Below, piece by piece: positions 43,321-52,312 of a stretch of DNA of 64,000 nt (position 1 is the stretch's first letter; the number at the start of each line of letters is the position of its first letter). Below the pieces are notes generated by a model. The model had not been told where the DNA came from and searched no databases. It saw only the letters and a list, made by a program, of their open reading frames with translations. This DNA comes from CAZMRW01 sp964568805 (GTDB taxonomy: Bacteria > Pseudomonadota > Gammaproteobacteria > Methylococcales > Methylomonadaceae). The DNA lies in contig CAZMRW010000006.1 of assembly GCA_964568805.1 (NCBI GenBank), positions 1-64,000 on the forward strand. The letters run 5' to 3'. The position numbers and the translations under genes are program-made.

Positions 43321-43881
43321 TCACTCTGTCAAAGCTAATGATTGTTGTTGTTCGCGCCATCTTCCCGGTTTATCGGAAATCAATTCCATTACTTCAATTT
43401 TATCGCTGACTATACGTATTATTTTTCCGTAATTTTTACCCATGTAATTTCCCACCTGCACACGATAAATGGTTCCATCACTGGCTTTCACCAATCCCCA
43501 TAAGCCTCCTTTCATATTTACGGTTCCAACCATTCTTAAGCTATCCAGAGTGAATGCTTCCAATTCTTCTTTGGGACGGGAAGTATCCGGTTTAAGACCG
43601 GTGCCTTCAACATTGTCTTCACCGTCAACCTGTTCGCTTTGTTCAAGCGGTAAAAAGGGATCGCGCAGCCCTTCCGGTTTAAAAATGAAAGGTTCCACAA
43701 CTTTTATTTCCGGAAGCGGCTCGATCGGCCCTTTCGGTTTAGCGAGCTCCATTTTGATAAAGCTATCCAAGTCGGAAAAATCGTCATTTCCACAGCCTGA
43801 TAAGATCAAGGCAAGCAACGCACCACTGAATTTCATCAAAGTCCAACTAATGTCCGACACCGGTAAATGGAGCTGACTCAT
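43321..43881 (-). CDS. pilP: Type IV pilus assembly lipoprotein PilP
   Basis: Inner-membrane-anchored lipoprotein of 186 residues linking the PilNO platform to PilQ. A hydrophobic N-terminal segment ends in the lipobox LILSGC (Cys30). A proline-rich unstructured linker follows, then a C-terminal beta domain with the family blocks LRDPFLPL and the LRMVGTVNMKGGLWGLVKA segment. It begins where pilO ends (1-nt overlap) and precedes pilQ by 18 nt. Confidence 0.95.
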   Translation of the reverse strand: MSQLHLPVSDISWTLMKFSGALLALILSGCGNDDFSDLDSFIKMELAKPKGPIEPLPEIKVVEPFIFKPEGLRDPFLPLEQSEQVDGEDNVEGTGLKPDTSRPKEELEAFTLDSLRMVGTVNMKGGLWGLVKASDGTIYRVQVGNYMGKNYGKIIRIVSDKIEVMELISDKPGRWREQQQSLALTE

Positions 43882-44504
43882 TATTTTTTTCCCCTTCTCT
43901 TTTTTTCCTGAGATGTTCCCGCTGAGGTCAGGCTTTCGTTATAGGTTTTTACCACTGCGTTCATTAACATGGTGCCTTCTTTTACTTTGGACTCAGGTTT
44001 GATATTGACATCATGAACGGTCACAATTCTGGGTAATGCCGCCAAGCCGCTGACAAACAAGCCGAGCTCTTCATACCTGCCGATGACTTGAATATTTATC
44101 GGTAACTCGGAATAAAAATCTTTTTGTACCGGGGCAGATGGCTTGAACAATCTGAACTCCAGACCGCTTGCCAATCCCGTCTGCGAGATATCGATTAATA
44201 GGCTGGCGACTTCCTCTTCAGTAGGCATTTGTTTAATCATTTCTTCGAGAGAAGCCTCGATTTGATCCAATTGCTTTTTATATTCAGGTAAATTGACTGC
44301 TTTCTTTTGCTTGGTCACAAAGTCGTTTTTTAATTCCACCTCTTTTTGCTCAATACTTTCAAGTTCTGCCAGTTGATCGGCGGTATCGTAATAGTAGCCG
44401 CCACCTGCAACCAACGCGCATAGAACCAGAACAATCATTATTTTTACAGGCCACGGCCAGGCACCGGACGCATCAAAATCCCAATTGACTTCGGAAAGAT
44501 TCAT
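43881..44504 (-). CDS. pilO: Type IV pilus assembly protein PilO
   Basis: Bitopic inner-membrane protein (one helix near residues 20-42), then coiled coil (about 50-100) and a ferredoxin-like periplasmic domain with the GRYEELGLFVSGLAALPRIVTVHD family segment. It dimerises with PilN to build the alignment platform. I start at ATG 44504, which overlaps the pilN stop as TGATG; a GTG codon lies 3 nt earlier. About 207 residues, normal for the family. Confidence 0.95.
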   Translation of the reverse strand: MNLSEVNWDFDASGAWPWPVKIMIVLVLCALVAGGGYYYDTADQLAELESIEQKEVELKNDFVTKQKKAVNLPEYKKQLDQIEASLEEMIKQMPTEEEVASLLIDISQTGLASGLEFRLFKPSAPVQKDFYSELPINIQVIGRYEELGLFVSGLAALPRIVTVHDVNIKPESKVKEGTMLMNAVVKTYNESLTSAGTSQEKKRRGKK

Positions 44505-45079
44505 CACTTGCCCTCCGCATTTTTCTTGCCCTGACGTGCGACCAAAATAAAATCGCTCAAATGGTCAGCATTGGTTTTTGCTCGATTAGCATTGCCTTGC
44601 GCCTGTATGACATTGATCTTGGGTGTGTTCAGCCATTCGGATGCATCGATTGCTCTCATGAAAGCTGAAACTCGGGCATTGGATTCCGTTTTACCCTCAA
44701 ATTTAAGGTTAATCCCCAGTTGGGTAAAATTGGTCAGAAAAATTCCTTCAGGTGCAGTTTTAGGAATTTCGTCAAACAAATGAACAATCTCGGGTCGGCT
44801 TTCCTGCAACTTTTGAATCACATTAATCTTGGCCAGCAATTTATTTTTCTTTTCTTCAATTGTATTGATTTCTGCAATTTTTTTATCTAAAACAGCAATT
44901 TCATCCTGCAACCGTTTATTACGTTGTTCCTGATATTCCTTGATGCCGTCAATGTAAAAATGAACGGCGATAATGATGCCAACGGTAGCCATTATCGATA
45001 TCCCAATGATATTGATGAAATCCTGCTTCTTCTGCTTGCGCAGTTCGTCTCGCCAGGGTAATAAATTGATTTTCGCCAT
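44504..45079 (-). CDS. pilN: Type IV pilus assembly protein PilN
   Basis: A 191-residue bitopic protein. The cytoplasmic N-terminus starts MAKINLLPWRDELRKQKKQDF, the conserved INLLPWR motif that inserts into PilM. A helix spans about 23-45, then coiled coil and a small periplasmic domain. It overlaps pilM by 1 nt (TAATG) and pilO at its end, forming a tightly coupled operon. Confidence 0.97.
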   Translation of the reverse strand: MAKINLLPWRDELRKQKKQDFINIIGISIMATVGIIIAVHFYIDGIKEYQEQRNKRLQDEIAVLDKKIAEINTIEEKKNKLLAKINVIQKLQESRPEIVHLFDEIPKTAPEGIFLTNFTQLGINLKFEGKTESNARVSAFMRAIDASEWLNTPKINVIQAQGNANRAKTNADHLSDFILVARQGKKNAEGK

Positions 45080-46140
45080 TATTCAAAACTCCTCAAGGCC
45101 AGACCGCATGCAATCATCATCGCCGGCGCGTCATTACTCAAGGTTTGGGGCTTGACTTTATTCGATAGCGCCATATTGACAAAAGGGTTGGCAATATATG
45201 CCGGCACCCCCAAACTTTGTTCTACAAGTTTGTCTATTCCCGGTATCGAAGCACATCCGCCGGCCAGTATGATACTGTCAATACCCCTGTTCGCACTTGA
45301 CGATACAAAGAACTGTAACGACCGTGCAATTTGTTGAACCATCGCCCGTTTAAACGGCTCCAGGACATCGACCACATAATTGTCCGGTAACCCCCCTTGT
45401 CTTTTGGCCAATCCGGCTTCTTCGTAAGACAATCCGTATCGACGTTGAATTTCTTCGGTCAACTGTTTACCGCCAAATCCCTGTTCTCTTGTATAAACTG
45501 TTCTTGAATCATGCAATACGTTTAATGTTGCCATTGATGCTCCGATATCCGCTATGGCAACGGTCTGGCCCTCAATGGAATCTGAAAACTGATCGGCCAA
45601 TAATGAAAAGGCGTTTTCCATGGCAAATGCTTCTACATCGACGATTTTCGCCTTTAGTCCGGCTTTCATTAAAGTCTCAATCCGATCATCAACATTATCT
45701 TTTCTCGATGCTGCAAGCAGGACATCGACCATTTCCGGATTATTTTCATTGGGGCGCTGCACTTCAAAATCGAAATTAACTTCATCCAGTGCATAAGGGA
45801 CATACTGGTCGGCTTCTACCATGATTTGCTCTTCCATTTCATCTTCACTCAGCGAAGCCGGCAGAGTGATAATTTTGGTCATGACAGCGGATCCGGAAAC
45901 TGCAACAGCCGCCTGTTTTAATTTTGTTCCGGATTGTTTGACGGCTGATTTTATTGCATCCGCTATGATGTTGACATTGGCGATATGTTTGTCGATAACG
46001 GCATCTTTCGGCAGAGGCGATACAGCGTAGCTTTCAACCCGGTACCGTGCACCTACTCTACTCAATTCCAGCAGTTTTACAGCAGCTGTACTGATATCTA
46101 ATCCCAGAACAGCATTCTGCTTTTTATTTAACCAGCTCAT
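45079..46140 (-). CDS. pilM: Type IV pilus assembly ATPase-like protein PilM
   Basis: A 353-residue actin-like cytoplasmic protein that binds the PilN tail and ATP. The phosphate-1 loop LGLDISTAAVKLLEL is near 13, the phosphate-2 AIADIGASMATLNVL near 196 and the adenosine motif ILAGGCASIPGIDKL near 294. First gene of pilMNOPQ, divergent from mrcA across 272 nt, the usual gammaproteobacterial arrangement. Confidence 0.97.
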   Translation of the reverse strand: MSWLNKKQNAVLGLDISTAAVKLLELSRVGARYRVESYAVSPLPKDAVIDKHIANVNIIADAIKSAVKQSGTKLKQAAVAVSGSAVMTKIITLPASLSEDEMEEQIMVEADQYVPYALDEVNFDFEVQRPNENNPEMVDVLLAASRKDNVDDRIETLMKAGLKAKIVDVEAFAMENAFSLLADQFSDSIEGQTVAIADIGASMATLNVLHDSRTVYTREQGFGGKQLTEEIQRRYGLSYEEAGLAKRQGGLPDNYVVDVLEPFKRAMVQQIARSLQFFVSSSANRGIDSIILAGGCASIPGIDKLVEQSLGVPAYIANPFVNMALSNKVKPQTLSNDAPAMMIACGLALRSFE

Positions 46141-46282
46141 GAAATATCCCTTGAAAAAACCGATCAGATGTATCGATCATAGATTGAAATGCCCGTTTTT
46201 ATTATCATTAACAGCCACTAACGTGATTGACTGCAAAAAGTATAGTAGTGTTTTTTAATTTAATTCGAAAAATTAAAACAAA

Positions 46283-46310
46283 TTGTTTGTGTAGCGGGTT
46301 GCTCTATACT
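46283..46310 (+). promoter_or_regulatory. Candidate sigma-70 promoter for mrcA
   Basis: TTGTTT (46283-46288) and TATACT (46305-46310) are 16 bp apart. The -10 matches consensus at five of six positions. It lies 103 nt before the GTG start of the PBP1A gene in the pilM-mrcA divergent region. Confidence 0.4.
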
Positions 46311-46412
46311 CTAGTTAAGTTTAATTTCAATTTGGCTATAACGAATAAAAAAACCCGATAACTGTTAATGCCTTCACACTTTTAATTTTGTCCCTATAAC
46401 CCATTCCGGCCA

Positions 46413-48776
46413 GTGCCTAGTCAATCGTTATTCAAAATCATACTGCAATGGCTTGCATTTTTTGTTGCGCTTCTCACAATCTGCCTGTTCATATTTGCTT
46501 ATATTGTTTACAGCCGTCTTCTGATTGATCTACCCGATGTCAAGACGCTTCATCATGTTCATTACCAGACTCCTCTCAACATTTACACGAGCGACAAGCT
46601 TTTGATCGGGCAGTTTGGTGAACAAAACCGGATACCGGTTCCGATTGATAACATCCCCCGACAACTTATCAATGCCTTTTTGGCTGCCGAAGATGAACGT
46701 TTTTTTGAGCACCCTGGAGTTGATCACAAGGGCTTGATTCGAGCTGGATTGCAGCTGGTACGGACGGGACAAAAAAAACAGGGCGGCAGTACCATTACCA
46801 TGCAGGTTGTCCGGAATTTTCTGCTCAGTAATGAAAAAACCTATATTCGTAAATTAAAGGAAATCATCCTGGCGTTAAAAATGGAACGTGAATACCCCAA
46901 AAACAAAATTCTGGAGCTTTATTTAAACCAGATCTATATGGGACATCGATCATATGGCGTCAAAGCAGCCGCACAAGTTTATTATGGAAAATCATTAGCT
47001 GAGTTGACTTTGGCAGAAAACGCCATGATCGCTGGCCTGCCCAAGGCACCGTCGGCATATAATCCCATCAGAAACGAAACGCGGGCTATGCAAAGACGCA
47101 ATTATGTTTTGCATAGAATGCTGGAACTTAATTTCATCACCAGGGAAGACTATAGGAAAGCAGTAAGCCAGGCCTCTACCGCCAAATTGCGATCTCAGCC
47201 GATTGCAATCAGGGCGCCTTATGTCGCTGAGATGGTAAGACAGACACTGGTGAGTCAATATGGCGAAAAGGCGTACACATCCGGATTTAATGTCTATACG
47301 ACGATCAAGGGATCGCTGCAGACAACTGCGAACACCGCTCTCGCAAATGCCCTGCACAGTTACGACGAACGTCAGAAATATCGGCCGGATGATACTGTTT
47401 CAGTAGCTAACTCTGCAGACTTCCTCGACCTTCCGGTCATCGGTGATACCGTGCCGGCTCATGTTATTCAGGTAAAAAACAACGGAATAACCGCTAAACT
47501 ACAAAATGGCGCTCTCCTTGAAATAGCCGAGGACAATCTTAAATGGGCGCGCAACACTAAAAATAGAATCCAGGGCATAACCGGCAAAAATCCCGTCAGG
47601 GTGGGCGACATCGTTCGTGTACGACGGTTAATGAATAATACCTGGATATTGACGCGAGTACCCCAGGCCGAAGGAGCGTTTGTTGCATTAAACCCGGAAA
47701 ATGGAGCCATTCTGGCTTTAACCGGCGGTTTCGACTTTTTTCGGAATAAATTTAACCGGGCAACTCAATCAAAGAGACAGCCCGGATCAGGTTTTAAACC
47801 GATTATCTATACAGCGGCACTGGAACAGGGTTTTACGCCTGCCAGTATTATCAATGATGAACCGATAGTCATCGATAACCCGTCTGAGGAAGACGAGTGG
47901 CGACCAGAAAATTACAGCCGGAAATTTTTGGGTCCTACCAGCCTTAGAAGGGCTTTAACGCACTCAAGCAATATTATTTCCGTTCGCCTTCTGGATGAAA
48001 TCGGCATTGACAAAGCGGTCGACACGGCATTGCGTTTCGGCTTTACTCAACAACAATTGCCAAAAACCCTTTCCCTTGCCTTGGGCAGCGGCTATGCTTC
48101 CCCCTTGCAAATGGCCCAAGCTTATGCGGTTTTTGCCAATGGCGGATTTTTAATCAAACCCTATTTTATTGAACGGATTGAGACTAAAGAAGGAATTAAC
48201 GTATTTCAGGCTAAACCAAAGATTGCCTGTCCTGCCTGCGCAATTGAAGATGATCAAAATGGCAGCCATGCGCCCAGAATTATATCTCCCGACATTTGCT
48301 TTCTGATGAATTCACTGTTGAGAGATGTCGTGCAAAATGGCACCGCTGCCGATGCAAAGGTTCTCGGGCGACAGGATCTTGCCGGCAAGACGGGCACGAC
48401 TAATGATTTTAGGGATGCCTGGTTTAACGGCTACACGACTGCGATTGCCGCAACTGCCTGGATTGGAAAAGATAATTTTGAACCGCTGGGAAATCGTGAA
48501 ACCGGAGGAAAAACGGCGTTGCCAATGTGGATAGAGTTTATGAAAACAGCATTACACCAGCTTCCGGAAACCCCTTTAACCGTACCGGAAGGCATCGTCG
48601 AGGCCTATATAAATCCAGATAACGGTCAACTTTCCTCTCCCGGAAGCAAGAATGCAGTCTTGGAATATTTTCAGGATGGCTTTGCGCCCATTCGCGGCGA
48701 ATCTGCTAACGGCGACTCAACGACAGGTGAAGACAGTTACGATGTGGAAAATCAACCCGTTGAAGCTCTGTTTTAA
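46413..48776 (+). CDS. mrcA: Penicillin-binding protein 1A (bifunctional)
   Basis: A 787-residue inner-membrane enzyme that polymerises glycan strands and cross-links peptides in the periplasm. GTG start; a better codon was not found. One anchor helix is near 9-31. Transglycosylase motifs are AAEDERFFEHPGVD near 91 and GGSTITMQVVRNF near 122. Transpeptidase motifs are SGFK (active serine) near 455, SSN near 523 and KTGTT near 666. An OB-like insertion lies between the two domains, typical of PBP1A. The polar Ser/Glu-rich tail is variable. Confidence 0.97.
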   Translation: MPSQSLFKIILQWLAFFVALLTICLFIFAYIVYSRLLIDLPDVKTLHHVHYQTPLNIYTSDKLLIGQFGEQNRIPVPIDNIPRQLINAFLAAEDERFFEHPGVDHKGLIRAGLQLVRTGQKKQGGSTITMQVVRNFLLSNEKTYIRKLKEIILALKMEREYPKNKILELYLNQIYMGHRSYGVKAAAQVYYGKSLAELTLAENAMIAGLPKAPSAYNPIRNETRAMQRRNYVLHRMLELNFITREDYRKAVSQASTAKLRSQPIAIRAPYVAEMVRQTLVSQYGEKAYTSGFNVYTTIKGSLQTTANTALANALHSYDERQKYRPDDTVSVANSADFLDLPVIGDTVPAHVIQVKNNGITAKLQNGALLEIAEDNLKWARNTKNRIQGITGKNPVRVGDIVRVRRLMNNTWILTRVPQAEGAFVALNPENGAILALTGGFDFFRNKFNRATQSKRQPGSGFKPIIYTAALEQGFTPASIINDEPIVIDNPSEEDEWRPENYSRKFLGPTSLRRALTHSSNIISVRLLDEIGIDKAVDTALRFGFTQQQLPKTLSLALGSGYASPLQMAQAYAVFANGGFLIKPYFIERIETKEGINVFQAKPKIACPACAIEDDQNGSHAPRIISPDICFLMNSLLRDVVQNGTAADAKVLGRQDLAGKTGTTNDFRDAWFNGYTTAIAATAWIGKDNFEPLGNRETGGKTALPMWIEFMKTALHQLPETPLTVPEGIVEAYINPDNGQLSSPGSKNAVLEYFQDGFAPIRGESANGDSTTGEDSYDVENQPVEALF

Positions 48777-48922
48777 AAATCTGACTGGTGGGGGCGTGGG
48801 CGTCGTGCCATTATTGAAGAGTTTTTAATGTCGGCAGAGTCTGGCAACACTCCGAACTATCCACGCGCCAATCTAGATGCATCCCAACTAATCCGATGAT
48901 TGGCATTGGCGCGTACGTAAAA

Positions 48923-49123
48923 TTATTTACCGTATTTTTTACGGAATTTATCAACGCGTCCAGCGGTATCAACCACGCGCTGTTTACCCGTGTAAAATGG
49001 ATGACAGGAAGAACAAACCTCTACAAGCAGATCCTTTGCCAATACCGAACCGGTCACAAAAGAGTTGCCGCAGCCGCAAGTTACTGTAATTTGTTTATAT
49101 ACTGGATGAATTTCTGGTTTCAT
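48923..49123 (-). CDS. rpmE: Ribosomal protein L31 (zinc-binding form)
   Basis: A 66-residue large-subunit ribosomal protein. It is the zinc-containing (C+) type: CGC near residue 16 and CSSC near 37 supply the four cysteine ligands. The start MKPEIHPVYKQITVTC and the end GRVDKFRKKYGK are typical. It is alone on the minus strand, next to mrcA. The zinc-free paralogue that replaces it in zinc shortage is not in the window. Confidence 0.97.
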   Translation of the reverse strand: MKPEIHPVYKQITVTCGCGNSFVTGSVLAKDLLVEVCSSCHPFYTGKQRVVDTAGRVDKFRKKYGK

Positions 49124-49174
49124 ATCGCTTTCACATTACCCAAAATGGACTACTTACCTATTGAAGAACTACGT

Positions 49175-49203
49175 ATAATACGTTTTATATGAACATTTCG
49201 CAA
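49175..49203 (-). promoter_or_regulatory. Candidate sigma-70 promoter for rpmE
   Basis: On the minus strand TTGCGA (49203-49198) and TATTAT (49180-49175) are separated by exactly 17 bp; matches are four and five of six. The rpmE ATG lies about 51 nt downstream of the -10. Confidence 0.5.
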
Positions 49204-49217
49204 CCCGAATTTAACCA

Positions 49218-49389
49218 ATGCACATTATTACTCTAAACGTCAGGGCTTCTTTAACTGGATGCCCCAACAAAATGCCGAGGTCATTTGTCTTCAGGAAACA
49301 AAAGCCCAAATCCATCAACTCAATGTCGATCCCTTTTACCCTGCGGGATATTCTTGTTTCCAACATGGTTCCGAGAAAGACGGATTAGT
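49218..49389 (+). pseudogene. Decayed exonuclease III (xthA) remnant
   Basis: ATG 49218 reads MHIITLN, the exonuclease III N-terminus, then the frame breaks. From 49241 the frame reads QGFFNWMPQQNAEVICLQETKAQ, then PFYPAGYSCFQHGSEKDG, matching the next part of exonuclease III, with about nine residues and the proper frame lost at the join. Homology stops near 49389, where the minus-strand ampG end begins, so some 200 further residues are missing. The enzyme would be an AP endonuclease in base excision repair; this copy cannot be active. Confidence 0.8.
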
Positions 49390-49392
49390 CCC

Positions 49393-50730
49393 TTATGCTT
49401 TAGCCTGGCTTTCCTTGAGCAACAATATCAACACAAGCGCAATGGCAGGCAAACCAACGGCGGAAGCATAGAGAAAAAAGGCGTAGTAGCCATAATTGTC
49501 GACCACGATCCCGGAAAAGCCCCCTAAAAACTGGGCCGGGAGCGTCATCAACGAGCTAAACAGGGCGTACTGCGTAGCCGTATAGGCAGTACTGGTCAGA
49601 CTGGAAAGATAGGCGATGAAAACCGAAGTCGCCAGGCCGCCGCTTAAATTATCGGCGCTGATGACGCCGGCCAGCAACACCTTATTAGGCTCGGTTAGCG
49701 CCAGGGTGGCAAAAAGCAAATTGGTGACAACCACCAACACCGCCCCCAGCAGCAATGGCCTCATGATTCCGTACCTAACCACCAACAGTCCGCCCAGAGA
49801 AGCACCGGCTATGGTCATAAAAAAACCAAAGATCTTGCTAATATCGGCGATGTCCTTTTTATTAAACCCCAAATCCAGATAAAATGGATTGGCCATGACC
49901 CCCAATGTGATATCGCTCATTTTATAAAGAGCAATCAACAATAAAATCAATAACCCGACTTTGCCGTTTCGACTAAAAAACTCTACAAAAGGACTCAGCA
50001 CCGCATCGGAAAAACCTGCCAGCAATCGCTGCAGGAAATTCGTTCGTTTAGCTACGCCCAATGCATGTTCAAGCTCTTCTTCGATTTTAATCGCGGCAAT
50101 AACAGGTTTATGCTCAGGCTCTTTCAGACAAAGTGTCGCCATCATTCCTACTGACATCAAAGCAGCCATGACAATATAGGCCGAACTCCAGTTTGAATAC
50201 TCGGCGATATAAAATGCCCCGGCTCCGGCCATCAGTAACGCTATCCGGTAACCTAATACATAGGTTGCCGCCATCGCACCCTGGACATTCGCTTCCGCCG
50301 TTTCAATGCGGAACGCATCGATAACAATATCCTGGGTTGCCGAACAAAACGCCACGCCTACAGCGAATAGGGCGCAAACATGCAATTGAGAGTGAATGTC
50401 CGTCCCCGCCATCCCGATCAGTCCAACCATAATCCCTGATTGCGCAAGCAGCATCCAGCTTCGTCTTTTTCCAAAAATTCGGGATAACAAAGGCAGCGGC
50501 AAACGGTCAATGACAGGCGCCCAAAAAACCTTGATTGAATAAGTAATTCCGACCCAGCTAAAAAAACCTATCACGGATCGATCGATGCCTTCATCCCTTA
50601 ACCAGGCGGATAATGTTGAGAAGACCAGCAAAAAGGGCAGGCCTGCGGAAAACCCCAGAAATATCATGCTCAACACACGCGGCTGAACATAAATGGAAAA
50701 GGCCGTATGCCAGCCTTTTTCAGAAGCCAT
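49393..50730 (-). CDS. ampG: AmpG-type muropeptide permease
   Basis: MFS protein of about 445 residues from ATG 50730 (MASEKGWHTAF); the longer frame runs back into nhaD and starts with an unlikely Cys/Arg-rich stretch. AGGCGAGG lies 3 nt upstream. About 14 helices are seen. The start LSMIFLGFSAGLPFLLVFSTLSAWL and the later ATQDIVIDAFRIE near 130 are hallmarks of AmpG, which imports anhydro-muropeptides for cell-wall recycling. It lies 56 nt from nhaD and is followed by the xthA remnant. Confidence 0.92.
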   Translation of the reverse strand: MASEKGWHTAFSIYVQPRVLSMIFLGFSAGLPFLLVFSTLSAWLRDEGIDRSVIGFFSWVGITYSIKVFWAPVIDRLPLPLLSRIFGKRRSWMLLAQSGIMVGLIGMAGTDIHSQLHVCALFAVGVAFCSATQDIVIDAFRIETAEANVQGAMAATYVLGYRIALLMAGAGAFYIAEYSNWSSAYIVMAALMSVGMMATLCLKEPEHKPVIAAIKIEEELEHALGVAKRTNFLQRLLAGFSDAVLSPFVEFFSRNGKVGLLILLLIALYKMSDITLGVMANPFYLDLGFNKKDIADISKIFGFFMTIAGASLGGLLVVRYGIMRPLLLGAVLVVVTNLLFATLALTEPNKVLLAGVISADNLSGGLATSVFIAYLSSLTSTAYTATQYALFSSLMTLPAQFLGGFSGIVVDNYGYYAFFLYASAVGLPAIALVLILLLKESQAKA

Positions 50731-50786
50731 GGACCTCGCCTGACAGAAAGCGCCGCACCAAGTATGCGGCGTCTTGAGAGCCGATA

Positions 50787-52163
50787 TCAACCATTGATCA
50801 GGTAATGCACGACAATGCTGCCTACATAACCGGCAGCTATAGCGGGCGTCCATTTCAAATGGCTGAAAAAGGTATATTTGTTATTTGACTGGCCCATCAA
50901 AGCCACACCGGCGGCAGAGCCCACTGACAATAGCGATCCACCCACGCCTGCGGTCAGGGTCACCAGCAGCCATTGATACAAACCCATGTCCAGATTCATG
51001 TTCAATACAGCAAACATAACGGGAATATTGTCGACAACCGCCGATATTAAGCCCACCAATATGTTCGCGGTGGTTTGCCCCAAGCCGTCATACATGCCGT
51101 TGGACAGTAGTTCGAGATAACCGATATAACCCAGGCCGCCGACGCCAAAAACGACGCCAAAGAAAAAAAGCAAGGTATCCCATTCGGCATGGCGAACTTT
51201 TGTGAAGATATCGAAGGAATTATCGCCCTCTACCGTATACTTGGTTTTCAAGCGGAATCCGTACAGCATCAAAACAGATAAACCGGTCATCATTCCCATG
51301 AAAGGGGGTAAATGCAAGATCTGTTTAAAACTGACCGCAGAAGCGATAGTCAGTAAGAACAATACGCATATCTGGATCGCGCCCGCTTTTAACTTGACAA
51401 CCGCTTCATCGGTAGCTTTTGGCTGCTCATCCGGCACCGCAAAGTACATAATCGCTGCAGGTATGCCGTAGTTCACAGCCGATGGGATAAACAGTTCGAA
51501 GAAATCAAAGAATTCTGCGTAACCGGCCTGCCATACCATCAGTGTCGTAATATCGCCAAAGGGGCAAAATGCTCCGCCTGCATTCGCAGCAATGACCAAG
51601 TTGACAAAACCGATGCTGACGAATTTGGGGTTATCAGCTCCGACCGCCATCACTACTGCGCCGATCAATAGCGCCGCCGTCAAGTTATCGGCAACCGCAG
51701 ACAAAAAGAACGTAACCACACCGGTAATCAAAAATAATTTACGATATCCAAACTGTTTTCTTACCAAATAGGATCTAAGCGCCTCGAACACATTACGCTC
51801 CGCCATGGCATTGATATAGGTCATGGCGACCAGCAAAAATAGCATCAGTTCGGCGTATTCTTTCAAATTGTATTCGAAAGCCTCGTGCAATTGCTCGGTA
51901 GAAACCCCGGCTTGAGTCGCCAGGACAGCAGCGTGAGCCCATATAATGCCGGCTGCTAAAATGACCGGTTTCGATTTACGCAAATGGGTAAATTCTTCAG
52001 CCATCACAAAACCATAGGCGATAATGAAAATAAGCACCGTATAAATTCCGCGCTCAGTCCCGGTCAAGCCAAGATTTTCAAAACCGCCTGCCATTGCTAT
52101 CCCTGGAGCCAGCAATGCACTCAACAAAATGAATAAAAACCTCACCAAACTACCCTCCCCCAT
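50787..52163 (-). CDS. nhaD: Na+/H+ antiporter NhaD
   Basis: A 458-residue inner-membrane antiporter of the ion transporter superfamily, expelling sodium in exchange for protons. A cleavable-looking signal-like helix at 1-25 (LLAPGIAMAGGFENL) is followed by about 12 helices. Conserved blocks are FVMAEEFTHLRKSKPV near 52, SAVADNLTAALLIGAVV near 155, ANAGGAFCPFGDITTLMVW near 195 and AVVDNIPVMFAVLNM near 380. It runs ahead of ampG on the minus strand; the pairing has no obvious biochemical link. Confidence 0.95.
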   Translation of the reverse strand: MGEGSLVRFLFILLSALLAPGIAMAGGFENLGLTGTERGIYTVLIFIIAYGFVMAEEFTHLRKSKPVILAAGIIWAHAAVLATQAGVSTEQLHEAFEYNLKEYAELMLFLLVAMTYINAMAERNVFEALRSYLVRKQFGYRKLFLITGVVTFFLSAVADNLTAALLIGAVVMAVGADNPKFVSIGFVNLVIAANAGGAFCPFGDITTLMVWQAGYAEFFDFFELFIPSAVNYGIPAAIMYFAVPDEQPKATDEAVVKLKAGAIQICVLFLLTIASAVSFKQILHLPPFMGMMTGLSVLMLYGFRLKTKYTVEGDNSFDIFTKVRHAEWDTLLFFFGVVFGVGGLGYIGYLELLSNGMYDGLGQTTANILVGLISAVVDNIPVMFAVLNMNLDMGLYQWLLVTLTAGVGGSLLSVGSAAGVALMGQSNNKYTFFSHLKWTPAIAAGYVGSIVVHYLING

Positions 52164-52312
52164 GTGATTTTAGATAAATTTTTAATTAAACGAAACCGTC
52201 AAACTTTAACGAGATATATTATCACCATACAATAAATTTTGTCATTTTATGACTCACAGTATATGATTGTGGATTATGTTTATTCGCCTGAAAGGCGCCT
52301 TAGGGCCCATTT

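Noticed and set aside
48863..48914. 10-bp inverted repeat ACGCGCCAAT/ATTGGCGCGT as the rpmE terminator
   Set aside because: Loop is 32 nt and no U-tract follows on the minus strand; kept only as an unexplained repeat.
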